Positions 47,661 to 59,170 of a stretch of 64,000 nt of DNA are shown in pieces; the first letter of the stretch is position 1, and each line of letters begins with the position of its first letter. The notes under the pieces are model-generated. The model was given only the letters and a program-made list of their open reading frames with translations, ran no database searches and had not been told where the DNA came from. The stretch is from positions 37,200,365 through 37,264,364 of the forward strand of contig OY987304.1 of NCBI GenBank assembly GCA_963920635.1, in the 5' to 3' direction. The translations under genes were made by a program, and so were the position numbers. The DNA comes from Pseudeuparius sepicola (lineage: Eukaryota; Arthropoda; Insecta; Coleoptera; Anthribidae).

Positions 47661-47776
47661 GAACGATTAGTTTAGGTAAATCCATACCTGAAAAGATGCA
47701 CATTTTTGTTTTCTTAGACGATTTTGCATCTCAGAATGTATCAAGTTTTAATAAATACCGTTCCATCTTAATTACT

Positions 47777-47990
47777 GAATGAATGAAGTTCTTGTCTCCG
47801 CCACCACTGCGTCCACTGGTTGCGTGGAAATAATGGGTGCAATCACCGTTACCGAGCGTAGGAAGCACATGCAAGCATCTTGATATATCTGCCTTTGTTT
47901 TATACGTAGAAAAATTGGGACAGCTTCACTAACTGACAGCACGCGCATGCATGCGCTCTGGTAACTGTGATTGCACCCAATACTTTCATT
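47777..47990. repeat. Imperfect inverted repeat (possible MITE)
   Basis: Arms at 47832-47857 (TGGGTGCAATCACCGTTACC) and 47955-47981 (GGTAACTGTGATTGCACCCA) mirror each other; GAATGAATGAAG and CTTTCATTC lie outside. The perfect 14-bp palindrome GCGCATGCATGCGC sits at 47943-47956. Confidence 0.55.
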
Positions 47991-49179
47991 CAAGCTCAAA
48001 CTTTCGCCAGGTTTGATATCTGCGAGCTTTCTGTATTCCCGTTAGGGCTGGTTTGGTATACAAATAATATATTATTATTCCTAGATTCATCAGTAATCTA
48101 ACCTCTCCTAGTTCACATGCCTGGATTACTCTGTAAACAAAAGAAACTACGTAATTTTCCACTAATTTGCAAGACGTTAGGGTATAGACAACCCCATTAC
48201 TAGTAATTTGTCGCTCAAGTGGCCCAGCAAGATCAAAGGGAAGGCCGCAAGCCAATCTGTGCGCCCTGTTTGTTTTGTAGGGGTAGCTTTGAAGGATTCC
48301 TTAATGCAAATACAACCCTCGATTTAAACAGATTTTCGATTGCATTTTTTGCCCACATGAATTCGGGTGCTTCATTTTTTTTTATAGTATGTAGAGGTAC
48401 ATAAATTTATAAGTAGAAGGGTAGCCTTGACGGATAGGTAGGTGATACAATTTTAAGTGTATACGTCTCTTGTTAATGAGACGTCAACGTAATTCTGTCA
48501 TATACCTATAGAAAAAAGTTTGTTCTTCTGCATCAGGAAACAAAAAATTAAAAATTGAAAGTAAACCGATCTGCACTATACAGGGCGATTCATTCTGAAT
48601 GGGAAATCCCGAAAGCGAAGATAGGAGGCACCAAAATATGACGATTAAATCCAACACGCATGCAAGTGCTGCTCGTTAAGAAGATACAGGACGTCCCATG
48701 TAGAATTTTTTTTTGAAATTTTTGTAACCACCTAGGTTTGACTTAGTAAACTTAGTAGGCTTGGGATTTTTGAGATAGTGAGTAGGAAATTTTGATTATT
48801 TGTTTGTAGTTCCTAGAGGGCGCTAGTTATAGTCTATCGCTTAGGTAAATCGGGTCACATTTTTGTTACCTGTAAACTTGGATCAAATTTGAGTAAAAAG
48901 ATACGACCAAATTTTTGATAAAAAAAATCATTCTCGTTATTGTGTAATTGCGATATAATTACAGTTTTAAAATTTTTTGACTATAACCGTTTCAATACTA
49001 AACATTACTACTATCTTAATGCTTTTGGCAGACTTTTAAAAATTACTTCCTACAAAAAAAAAATAAATACCTATCAACTTATTCCTTTTCGTTATTTAAA
49101 AATTACTAAAGTACTACTAGCAATTATTATTAGCGGTGGAAAGTGGTTATATCGAGTAGTACAGTTACTGCTGGATAGA
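47991..49179. other. No gene recognised; lone transposon end
   Basis: A transposon terminus, TACAGGGCGATTCATTCTG, starts near 48581 with no mirror partner found. The 89-codon minus frame at 47986-48255 matches nothing known. Confidence 0.5.
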
Positions 49180-49181
49180 TA

Positions 49182-50044
49182 CACTGTGTTCATTTGAAAA
49201 CAGTTCACCCTTAATATTTTTAAAACTACGAAAAAAATCAGAAATCGCCGGGACCCGTCAATTTTTGTTCGGAGGGGGAACTTCTTTGACGTACAGGTCA
49301 TGTTGACAAATTCACCCCTGTAACCCCCACCACCCCTAACTTTAAAATTTCAAATGGGAATACCTCTTTGTGATACATCATTTTATAGCTGATGTTATTG
49401 CGAATACAACTCATTTTTATTTTTTAAAATCCGATGTTTGGAGAAGTTATAAAAACGGGTTTTTCATAGTTTAAAATTAATTACTTTTTACCGTAGATTT
49501 TCAACAGCATTCACATGGGGAAATAACACAATGATTGTGTGGCTACTTATTTTATTAAATTTTCAAAATGAGCTTTATTAGTCGCTAGACAGTAGTACAA
49601 TCTCTGTTCACATTCCGCTCTTACTTTAACAAATGTGTCGCGAGAAATACGTTGGCATTCTTCTGTTATTCTGTTCTTCAGATCCTCAATTTTTGTGGGA
49701 GGGGTTTTATACACGTTTGTTTTATTTCCCCATGTGAATGCTGTTAAAAATCTAGGGTAAAAAGTAATTTATTTTAAATTATGAAAAAACCGTTTTTTAC
49801 CCATAACTTCTTCAAACATTATCGGATTTCAAAAAATAAAAATGAGTTGAATTCGCAATAACATCAGCTTTAAAATGATGTATCACAAAGGGGGTATTCC
49901 CATTTGAAATTTTAAAGTTAGGGGTGGTGGGGGTTACAGTGGTGAATTTGTACGTCAAAGAAGTTCCCCCTCCGAACAAAAATTGACGGGTCCAGGCGAT
50001 TTCTGATTTTTTCGTAGTTTTAAAAATATTAAATGAACACAGTG
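49182..50044. mobile_element. Palindromic foldback element carrying a transposase fragment
   Basis: TA lies on both sides (49180-49181 and 50045-50046). The ends are CACTGTGTTCATTTG and its inverted copy AAATGAACACAGTG. Arms of about 345 bp mirror each other, including AAGTTCCCCCTCCGAACAAA-type blocks (49262 and 49959). The centre is not palindromic and encodes the end of a DD41D-type transposase, described separately. Confidence 0.93.
49547..49714 (-). pseudogene. C-terminal end of a DD41D-type transposase
   Basis: An open minus-strand segment of 55 codons runs to a stop at 49547-49549. It reads VYKTPPTKIEDLKNRITEEC near its start and ends CLATNKAHFENLIK. This corresponds to the region after the third catalytic Asp in mariner-superfamily DD41D transposases, which have a VYKTPP...IEDLK...I.EEC pattern; the equivalent in the 7691-8781 gene is VYKSRPHNLQELQARINRSC. 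It lies exactly in the loop of a long palindrome, so the element is a deletion product of a once autonomous transposon whose TIRs remain. The frame is intact over this length. Confidence 0.85.
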
Positions 50045-51450
50045 TAGGTATATAAGGGATGGTCTTAACTATAGTTGTATTTGAATTTTATTATTATCAT
50101 ATTCATAAAGAGAAACTCTGTATAGTTCCTAGCCATAAATATGTTATAAGGGATGTACTTTTAACAACACTGTCATAAAATGACATTTATTGAGAGCATG
50201 TGTTAAATATAATATCTACTTTTAATGGTCTTTTGTTTGCAGAAAAAATAGTGTATGATATACGTGCTAAAAGTGATTTTATTTGGTTCAAGGGATAAGT
50301 ACTCCGCCTTTGGTGTCGGGTTCCAAACTTCCCTTCTCCCAAAATAAAATATCACTTTTAGCACATATATCATAAGTTTTTATTTCCTGTAAATTTTTAC
50401 CAATACTCTTTCAAAAAACAGGTATTTTATTCTTAATTTTAATTTTGGTTTTCTTGATATGCAAAATAAGAAAGTTTACAAGTGTGATTTAGTTTATAAG
50501 TTTATAAGTTTGCACACGCTGTATATAATTTTTTTATTATTTTTGAGATTAAAGAAGAAAATATTCTTTTTAAAAATAAAAATAAGTTAAATTATTGTTA
50601 GTAGTGGGCTGAAACATGCGTAAATAAAAATTATAATAAAACGTTACCCTAGGTGTTTGACAAAACATTGTAACCACCAAAATTCAAATTTCATAGAAAT
50701 TAAATTGCAAGGCGTTCTTTGCACAAGGGAAACACGGAAACACATTAAGATGGTAAAATGTAGGAAAAATTCTTTGTCAACTACACATTTCATACCTTAT
50801 GTGCATGAAACAATATTTTTAAAACTGGTAGAAATAATGTAAATGAAAGTGTAAGTCAATAGTATTATTCTTATTTATTTGTAAATTTTAACAGAAAAAA
50901 GAAACAAAAACATTTTATTGCCCCTCATAGGTGGGTATTTATTTATTTTATACAAAATGGCATAAATACTAAAAATGTTCATGATCAATGTACTATTATC
51001 ATCGACATCGAAGACTGAATAAAACAATGTGAGGCGATAAAAAATTGCAAAAAATAACAGTTTGTAGCTAACTGACTGGACAAGCACGATTGCTCTCAGC
51101 CCAACGACCTCAAAATCATCGTAAGCTTCACGAATGTAACGTGAAGATTAGGTCTGGGACTTGCGACCTTTTGGCCGGGAAAAATTAGACGGATCGTAGC
51201 CGACGTATAATTATTATTACACTGTTGTTTACGTTAATTTGCATGATATATACAATATTATTGGTCCCTTTATAGGCTTAGGCCAACAGGAAATAAGAAT
51301 TGGAGCATATCATGTAACAACAATTTAAAGTAGATAAGTTTCTGAGTGGCATTAAGATACGATGTTTTGTAGAAATGAGGCTATTTGAACGACTATTTCC
51401 CTCGTCTTAATTTCCACCAATCACAAACGCGCAATTTTGAATTACACATG
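50045..51450. other. No gene recognised; small palindrome
   Basis: The stretch holds an inverted repeat at 50254-50373 (listed separately). The rest is AT-rich. Confidence 0.5.
50254..50373. repeat. 120-bp inverted repeat
   Basis: The arm TATACGTGCTAAAAGTGATT (about 50258) mirrors AATATCACTTTTAGCACATA (about 50348). The loop near 50300-50330 is GC-balanced. Confidence 0.65.
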
Positions 51451-51451
51451 G

Positions 51452-51503
51452 TTTCTAGATGGAAAAACTGTATGACAGCACCTGTCAGCAGTTTTTTCTA
51501 GTT
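51452..51503. repeat. 52-bp hairpin
   Basis: CTAGATGGAAAAACTG and CAGTTTTTTCTAG close a hairpin whose upper part pairs TGACAG with CTGTCA. Confidence 0.55.
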
Positions 51504-51587
51504 TACCCGCGGCAAAACTTGACAGCTGTTGTATAATAGGTAGTATGTTTTGTAAGCTATGTGTATGCAGAATAATCTGTTACTCGT

Positions 51588-51830
51588 GAAATAGTCTTGT
51601 CAAATACCATTCGGGCATCTAATTTCTCCTGTGAAAAAAATCCAAAAAACACAATGCTAAGTAATATTTTTTTAACAAAATGCATTCGTGCAGGTGCAAA
51701 AATCTCGGATTTTTGTTGCCACCAGCACTCATGCTTCTTGTTAAAATATTACTTAGCAACGTTATTTTTTTTTTCGATTTTTTTCGAAAAAATTAGATGC
51801 CTTTATGATATTACCTATACGAAAAAATGT
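51588..51830. repeat. MITE-like hairpin of about 240 bp
   Basis: The left arm GCATCTAATTTCTCC...TGCTAAGTAATATTTT (51615-51675) is mirrored by AAAATATTACTTAGCA...AAAATTAGATGC (51742-51800). The outer flanks (GTCAAATACCAT and ATGATATTACCTATAC) are weakly mirrored too. The 99-codon plus frame across it is a by-product. Confidence 0.65.
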
Positions 51831-52847
51831 CAGTTTGCAAAATTTGAGGCTTATACGATGTTTTCTCAAATAGGTATAAATCGAAAACACAAATGACTGA
51901 ATATACAAGGAATTTGTTTTTATTCAGCCATAAACGGCTAGGAAAAAATTATTTAAAAAAATATACATAAACTACTATACAAATCAATCCACGACTCTGA
52001 ACAAAAAGTATAGGCATCTTTTGACTTACAAAACTATGAAGAAATCTAAGCCGCATTCACCAAAAATTAAAGCCCTCCCTTAGCCTAAGTACCCCTTATC
52101 TTATATACCTCCAAGAAATCTCAAATTCGGTCCTGCCCGCACGTTGTCACGTCTCCTCCATTTTCCATCGCCCCGCCGCCGCGCCGGATCCCCCTTCCTC
52201 CCCCAACCTCCCCCAAATTTATCGCCTCTAATTGCTCCCCACTCCAACCGTTAGGTTCCGGTTTATTAAAACTATGACAACTCAGACTAATGAACCTTTT
52301 ATTAAACGGGAAGACTCAGCCTCCGAGGGGTGGTTTATGGTAATGGCGGCAATATCTGTCGGATCGAGCCGTAGCGGCCTTATGGGTGTGAGGGATGCGC
52401 CCTTAAGGTTGGAGGCGCTAGAGGTGTGTGCGACGTGTCTGACGGCGAGCTGTTTTTTTTATGGCGGTTTTTCGAGTTTTAATTAAAGTTTTAGTGTAGT
52501 TGATCCTTTATGTGGCAATGAATTTCAAGCGAAGGACTTTGTTAGGGAAATTGTTGAGAAGATCGGGGCAATATAATAATTTTTTACCTATTCAACCACT
52601 GTTGTACTGTAAACAATAAAAAACGCACTACCATGATTGAATTACCTACGACCTCTCGGTTACACGGCTGCACGCATAACTTTACCAATCGTGTGTAATA
52701 TGCTATTTACAACTCGTTATGTAATATATTATTATATCTAGTCTTGTATAATGGTAGGAAAGGTAAATATTAAATGCATGTTTTTCTTTTGGAGATAGTT
52801 AGATATACCTATAACTCGTATGCCCAGGTGCATATTATAACTATATA
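51831..52847. other. Intergenic, with GC-rich patch at 52130-52490
   Basis: The patch contains TTTATTAAAAC (52261), CTTTTATTAAACGG (52297) and TTTATGGTAATGG (52333), cores typical of posterior Hox/Cdx-type sites. The 84-codon frame at 52232-52486 has no recognisable relatives. Conserved noncoding DNA is the likeliest reading; an exon cannot be excluded. Confidence 0.35.
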
Positions 52848-52849
52848 TA

Positions 52850-55539
52850 CAGTGTGTCCCAATTTGGTACTGGACACCTCAGAACTATATATGAAGAACA
52901 AGGAAACAATAAATAATGGTCTCTATTTTTTTATTGATAGTCCCAAGGGAGAGTATCTCATAGGCGGTGGTATTTGGATGGGGTAATTATTTCATGGCCT
53001 GCTATGATTTTTTAAAATAGCTAATTTTCAAGAAACCCTATTCCCTATTAAGGATCTTTTACGACAAAACGTTATTAAGAAAACTTGTTCAGAATGAATA
53101 AATTGAGTAGAATTGCAAAATTTCAAAAGTCTAGGCCTACTTTGATTTTTAGCTGTTTCGCCTTTTTCTCCCACTTTTTTCTTAGAAATGTGTCCTTTCT
53201 GGAGCTTTCACATCAAAATATTTTTAAGGAAACTTGATCATCGTGAAAAAATTAAATTTTGACGTGAAAACTCCAGCAAAAACAACTTTTCTAAGAAAAA
53301 AGTAGGAGATAAATCTAAAAATCATAGTAGGCAAATCTACTCGGAATCTACTCAGGTTTTTTTTTTAAAATCCCTAATCTGGTTTCTTGAAAATTTGCTA
53401 TTTTAAAGAGTCATAGCGGGCCACGAAATAATTACCCCATCCAAATATCACCACCTCTCCCTCAGACTTCCTTATAGCCTCCTTTATCTAGGAAAGGGAA
53501 AATCGGATCTGCGATGAAACGGTTGCTCAGGCGCCAGTTTTTTTAGAGCGGTATGCTCCGCTTTATACCCGGGATATCTTTCGTCAGAGAAAATATTTTC
53601 CAGGGGTCTGTGGTTCGTCGAGGATAGGGTATAAATAAAGAATGTTAAGCAAAATTAACACGGTTTATTTTATACAGTTTTTACGTATATGATTTTACAA
53701 TAAAATAAATTAAATAGACGACACTGGCCCAGAGAGGTCCACCGATCTGTAAGCAAAGAAATAAAGACTCGTTAATCAGGCAGTGCAGGATCTACCTTCT
53801 AGATAAACAATCTACTAGCGGTAATGCGGTGCAGTAGCACGCTCTAAAATTTCCTAGCCGCAAACTATTATTCTTATTTCGATTAGGAATGTTCTAGCAG
53901 GAGGTTGGTCCGGGAATTCTCGCCATTCCAACCGCACGTGTTGCGGATTTCTTTCCTACCAATACTCACCCGGTATATATCGGCACAAGTGGCCGAAGAA
54001 GAAGCAGGCCCCCTCGGCGACCGCAGCCCTTTTTATATCGTGTGGCGGCGCCACCGTCGGCGAGTGTGCTGGCCCCCCATTGGTCGGGGTCGCGCCGAAG
54101 AGTCGGATGATCGCCCCCACTCTTCCGGTAACCAAAACGGTCTCCGGGGGCTCGGCGGGCAGTTAGGGGTGGTTGCACCCTGTACAGGTCCCGGACGGTG
54201 GTCTCTCTGAGTCGGGCATGTCCCATTTACCCGGTTTTCCAAAAAGAACGGCGGCTCTAGCTGTAATTTGAATTAATATCCCGGTATCCCTCCTCCCTTA
54301 TGGTCACATAAGAAAGTACTATTCGGCGGCGGAAGGCCGGAAAATAATCACAACTAAGATTTAATTAAATGCAATTAAATACCGACCAGCGGTCCCGTAT
54401 GTAGAAAAAAAAATACCCATTCATGAATACAACAAAAAAAACTACGGCGATCGGCCGGTCGCTAAAAATAGCGCGGCGAAAAATCAACTTGGAATGAAAT
54501 TAAAGAATGAAAACTCTCGAACTGGAAAATTAACTAGTAACTTCGTTACAGACTAAAGATGATATAGACGAAACTTCAAATACAAAACTTTGTGGCCAGC
54601 ATTTCTATGTTTACCAATACAAAACTTTGTTATATTGCCACTTACTCTATATAGAATTCATTGGAACATTTAAAAACATATTAGAATATAATGGAGAAGA
54701 AGACGTAGCTTCCCTACGTTGCAATTTTGATTACGTTACATAATAATGGGATATTTAAATAAAAATAAGTGGGTAAGACTATACTTTGTTTTATATATTT
54801 AACGAAAAGTTGTAAATTGCGCTGAATCGCACAAATCGGCAACGCCGCTATCGCTGCCGCCACGTTGTAGCCGCTGTTTGTTTAGCCATGTGCTTTTGTT
54901 GTCGTGGCGTTTCAGATACAGTTTCGTGCGAATTCTTCCGTTTGTGTCGTTTTCTGTGATCGATAGATTGTTTATTAAGTTGAACTATACAAGGAACATT
55001 AAAAAGGGAATAGGTACATACAGTGCTTTGTGTGTGGTATGAGTTATTTACAGAATCGCATAATCTTTCACAGGTAAGTGAAGTCAGTTACAATGAGTTC
55101 AGAGGCGTTGCACCTCCTAGGAAGGAAACTGCCTTACGCAGTGTTGTAATTTCTTGTGATTTTTACATGAATTCCACCTCAGGATCCGTATTGCCAGAAT
55201 TAAAAATTCATTGAAATTAATAAACCATAAATACCTAGGCCCCAATGATATAAATTTTCCTTGTTCTATTTATTTCTTTAACCATGAAAATATTTTTTTG
55301 CATACGCTACTGGTGGGCTTTGTCCAACCAGCTGCTCCACTATCACAATGAATGTTTTGTTTTCGTATTGTATATGCTGGTTGATTACAATGCCATAAGA
55401 AAGGAGATTCTATATTATCTTTAGTCTGAGTACTCTCCCTTGGTTCTACCAATACAAAATAGAGACCATTTGTTTTCCTCGCCCTTCATATATTTCTTAG
55501 TTCTGAGGTGTCCAGTATATAATTGGGATACTTACACTG
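52850..55539. mobile_element. Copy of the 23587-24317 foldback element, split by a ~2-kb insertion
   Basis: The left part (52850-53462) starts CAGTGTGTCCCAATTTGGTA after TA and follows the intact copy through the centre into the right arm. The final right-arm segment resumes at 55433 (CTCTCCCTTGG...) and ends TTACACTG before TA at 55540-55541. Aligning to the intact copy shows that the block 53463-55432 interrupts it. Confidence 0.85.
53463..55432. mobile_element. ~1.97-kb insertion inside a foldback element
   Basis: CTCTCCCT occurs at both junctions (53455-53462 and 55433-55440), consistent with an 8-bp target duplication, although some target sequence left of it has been lost. The insert begins CAGACT; AGTCTG lies four bases before its right end. 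Composition is mixed, with a GC-rich core at 53900-54260 containing overlapping frames (for example 53905-54210) that match nothing known. On the minus strand, TGGCGCC at 53530-53536 and AATAAA sites near 53640-53700 could belong to an LTR with a primer-binding site. Whether this is a hAT-like element or a retrotransposon piece is unresolved. Confidence 0.5.
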
Positions 55540-55541
55540 TA

Positions 55542-56340
55542 TATCGCATTTAGCCCTATTGCGCATACGACAAAGCGCAGGGAACAAGAAGAGATAGCAT
55601 TCTCCGCCATTTTTAACCCTATATTGGCAGTTTGTATGGTAGTAGTAGTAGGTACTACTACTAGTAGTAATAGTAGTGTGGTTTAAATGAAGTTACATGG
55701 AACAGCTTAAAAAAAATTTGAATTTTATACGGGGGATTTCTGCTGATAAGGCTTGTATTTTTACCAGTAGCAGAGCGTGGTAAATGCTATTAAATAGATC
55801 GCGCCTCGTATATCACTGTGTTCCAAGTGAATTCATTTATATGTTACCACACCTGGTAATAGTAGTAAAAAGAGATGAAGGAGACAGAGATAGAGAAATA
55901 TTGTAGTAAAAACAAGTGACTGCCAATACTTGTATTACACGATATACAGTATGTCCACGGATAGACATCCCAAGAGGATAAATGGACCAAAAATATCATT
56001 TTACGTAAGTTATTCTTGGTAAAAAAAGTCTGCTTGTCCTTAAAATAAGATTGGCATGGAAAAAGTTAACGTTACTTATATTGGGTGAGCAGAAAATTAA
56101 AGAAACGTTAATTAGCATAAGAGTAAACTACCTCTATTTGTAGACATTGAAAAGAGTTATAAAAAAAATTTGTTCAGCGTGGTAAGCTACTTAAGTCTGT
56201 AAAATTTCAAAACGTGAGGCCTATTTTGATTTTTTATTTTTTTCTTGTTTTTCTTCGAATTAATAATTTTCTGTAGATTGTACGACAAAACTGTAAAAAA
56301 CAAAAATTACTCAGAGTAGGAAACGATATATATAATATAT
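55542..56340. other. No gene recognised; GTA-repeat
   Basis: A (GTA)n/(TAC)n palindromic microsatellite lies at about 55639-55679. TTAAATGAAGTTACATGGAACAGCTTAAAA just after it matches the start of the repeat at 61187. A lone transposon end (TACAGTATGTCCACGG) lies near 55944. Confidence 0.45.
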
Positions 56341-56430
56341 CGTTGCGGGTTGCACTGTTCGACCGTCGGCCACTTGTGCAACGAAATGCGGTGCATAGCC
56401 GTGCCCTAATTTCACAGATCTTATAGGTTT
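56341..56430 (-). repeat. Dispersed repeat, copy 1 (pairs with 61381-61475)
   Basis: TGCACTGTTCGACCGTCGGC through AATTTCACAGATCTTA aligns with 61381-61475 at high identity; the only length difference is 3 nt. Minus-strand frames in both copies read ICEI-ARL-TAFRCTS with similar residues, so the repeat could derive from a coding sequence, but no protein family is recognised. Confidence 0.6.
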
Positions 56431-58259
56431 GTGTCATATCTCGAAAATGACAGCGGTCACGGAAAGTAGGACATGATAATCGCATTGGGGACACAAATCC
56501 CTCCAACTTTGGTATTTACACTCTGTACCTACCTAAAATCATAAACAACGAAGCTAGACGGATTCGAATAAATCGCCAAAATTTCGTCTTTTCAAAATAT
56601 CTAATAAGCCATGCCTTTTTTCAAAAATACGCAAGACGCGTTAAATTGGGCCCACAAAACTGCAATTCTTTCCCCATTTGACCTTCCTTCTATCTCCGCT
56701 AGTTTCTGAGATCACAATACTGATCATAAAAAAACTCACCCTGTCTAAAACAATTTGTAGGAGTTTATTAGTACCAACAAGTTGGTAGGAGTTTATTAGT
56801 ACCAATATCATGGGCTCTGTATCTTCTGATCTGGTAGTTCTAAAAAATGTCGCCTAGCGTACCATGTGTAAAAATATATCCATAATGAGAAATCAAGTAA
56901 GTAGAAATGGGGTATGTATAAATGAGACGTTGCTGCTACTTGAGAGCAATAAAACCAGCAACCAGGGCAGAGGCACGAGCGAATAGCAAATTGGATGCGA
57001 TTATAACAAAATATTATAATCAGGGATTGAAGTAGTGGGGTGTGATGGGGTGAAGCAAAGGCAAATTGGTTAGTAGACGCGGCGCCACGCCTCCACTGAG
57101 GGTTTCCCCACCTAATCGATTAGTAAGAGTAGGGAGAACTTACTTGCGGTTAGTGCCCGACCACTGCGATGGGTTGAACCGTTTCGTTTGCGTTGGTAAG
57201 TAGTAGCAACGTCACTTTCATGATGCTTATTCGAATTCTTATTATGGACATATATTTACACACTGTTCGCCAGACGACATCATACCTCTGACCAAAGGTC
57301 GGAGCGTCATTACAACAAGTGTGCAAAAATTCTGTATTTTTAACGGAACCAAAAAAGGGATGACCTGATGTGGAACGATAGGTACCTATGCTTTTCGGTA
57401 AGTCTAAGGATGCAGGATAGTCGCTGTTCTGGAGGATCTGCAGGATGACATATTTTCGGCTCATTTAATGTTGTCTATTATAAGCAACTAGGATTTTAGT
57501 TATTAAAAGAAAGTTAGCGGCTTTATGGGACTATAAATTTTGGCAACTGGTAATAACATACCAACATCCAATGTGCCGGTGTTTTCATATTTGAATCGTT
57601 CGAGAAGGTAGACTACGACAGCTGTTTCCCCTTATTTCTTCCTTATTAGGTTCATCCAAAGATATTATGGTTCATCAATGGCCAATGAGCCTGTTTCCTG
57701 TGTCGCTTCTTCTTCACATTATTTTGTAGTTTTCTGGATTCAACACCAACCTAACTTTTTCTTTTTGGTGTTTACTATGTTTTGTGAAATTTCGGCTCTG
57801 GTACTATCAGCTTGATGCTAGATGGCGCCACTGGTTGGTTTCTCACCTCCAAGTGCAAGTTACACTATTTTAGTTATTGTTATTATTTGAGATCAGTAAC
57901 AAGATATTTTAGTGCCAATAATAAAAGTTTTTTGACGAGTTACCATTTTATTCATGGCCGTGAAGAAAGGATAAGTAAGCAATGACTCCATCGTAGACTA
58001 CAAAATGTTAATTTACCCATTTGACGTTCCATACTTTATCGGAATGAGTTTTTGGGAGAATATTTTGCACGAAAGAATATTGCTTTAACAATTTTTTTCA
58101 AAATACTGTTATTCTTAATAATTATCGAGATGAACAGCTTGAAAACTAAAGTAACTCTTGTATTTGGAAGTAGGTATCTGTATGAAAATTATGTAAACAA
58201 TAAACAAATGAGTTTCCTTTTTATGCAGTTATTTTATAGTAGGTGGTAGGTGATAGCTA
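56431..58259. other. No gene recognised
   Basis: Contains a direct repeat of GTAGGAGTTTATTAGTACCAA (about 56757 and 56786), an orphan transposon end (ACTCACCCTGTCTA, about 56736), and a GC-balanced patch at 57040-57180. The 104-codon minus frame at 57150-57464 matches nothing known. Confidence 0.45.
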
Positions 58260-58261
58260 TA

Positions 58262-58371
58262 CAGTTTGTTCAGCGAATGTTCGGCCCTACGTCTTGTCTT
58301 ACTTGTTACTCGTGAATGGATATCAAGGACGGGAGTTGTGACGTAGGGCCGAACATTCGCTGAAAACACTG
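58262..58371. mobile_element. 110-bp MITE with 32-bp TIRs
   Basis: TA borders both ends. The left arm CAGTTTGTTCAGCGAATG...CCTACGTC (58262-58293) and the mirrored right arm (ending ...CAGCGAATGTTC-type sequence, CACTG at 58371) match at about 29 of 32 positions. The ~46-base loop is unrelated. It is the shortest member of the TA/CAGTGTG-type set and a compact hairpin. Confidence 0.88.
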
Positions 58372-59170
58372 TACCTTTTTAACATACCAGGTTTTTAAAA
58401 AGACTAAAATGTATAAAAAAAATATAAAAACCAACTAAAAAGTATAAAATAATTTCCCTTAGCCCCATAAAAATTCAAAAACGTGGGGTGCATGCAATGG
58501 ATAATTATTGATGCATGCCCTTTTTTTATAATAACAAATAACATAATAATAATATGAAGGTAAGCAAATAGCAAGTTCATCATTGCATTGCCATCAGTTT
58601 TAAGCTATATATTTTTATAAAGTCTTATGTCTCCATCTCATCGGGAAATGAGTTTAAAATCGATTGCAAAATTTGACGAATAGACAAACAGGAGAACAAC
58701 AAAGCGAGTTAAAAACATGGTAAAATATTAGGTTGGTACCAAGGTAAGAAACCAACCTTGGTAGGTGCTTACTATTCTCGGGGGGAATTTTGGAAAATCC
58801 TTTCTTAAAAAAGCTACGTATAAAAAGTGTTAATTTCTTTCAATTGGCTGTTATACAATGTTATACAATGTACCAAAAGTTTAAGTTAATTATATTATTG
58901 CAAACATAACTTCTGTCTTCTTTTTTCATTCAAAATTTTTGTGAATATTATAAAAAGTAACATTATTTTCCATTTCGATTTAAATGCGACATGGGTCTCA
59001 ATGCTGCCAACTTGGGGTCACAAAATTCAAAACATGCCATTTCTGGTGTCTAGTTAAAGAGAAATTTTAGTATACCTACCACCTTTTATAATCAGGTTTG
59101 GTATCAACAAAGCTCACTTCGTGAGCTACTCCCGACGAAGTTAATATCTCCGTCGCTTTCGCGACGCTCT
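58372..59170. other. No gene recognised
   Basis: AT-rich. A short hairpin (GGTTGGTACCAAGG and ACCAACCTTGGTAGG) lies at 58731-58771, and TGTTATACAA is tandemly repeated near 58850-58875. Confidence 0.5.

Larger units (their letters stand above)
44400..47700 (-). mobile_element. Degenerate errantivirus (Ty3/gypsy with env) relic
   Basis: Read on the minus strand the parts occur in retroviral order: reverse transcriptase, RNase H, integrase, then an env-like piece. This order and the env place it among insect errantiviruses of the gypsy/17.6 group. Each part has stops and frameshifts. The gag region and both LTRs are not recognisable; a separate inverted repeat lies at 47777-47990 where the 5' part should be. 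Domains are listed separately. Confidence 0.85.

Noticed and set aside
51597..51896. 99-codon frame as a small Cys-rich protein
   Set aside because: It runs through a MITE-like hairpin, so the frame is a by-product of the inverted repeat.
53905..54242. GC-rich overlapping frames as a gene
   Set aside because: Open frames on both strands are expected in GC-rich DNA, and none resembles a known protein.
57150..57464. 104-codon minus-strand frame as a gene
   Set aside because: No recognisable domain, no splice context, and length expected by chance in 64 kb.
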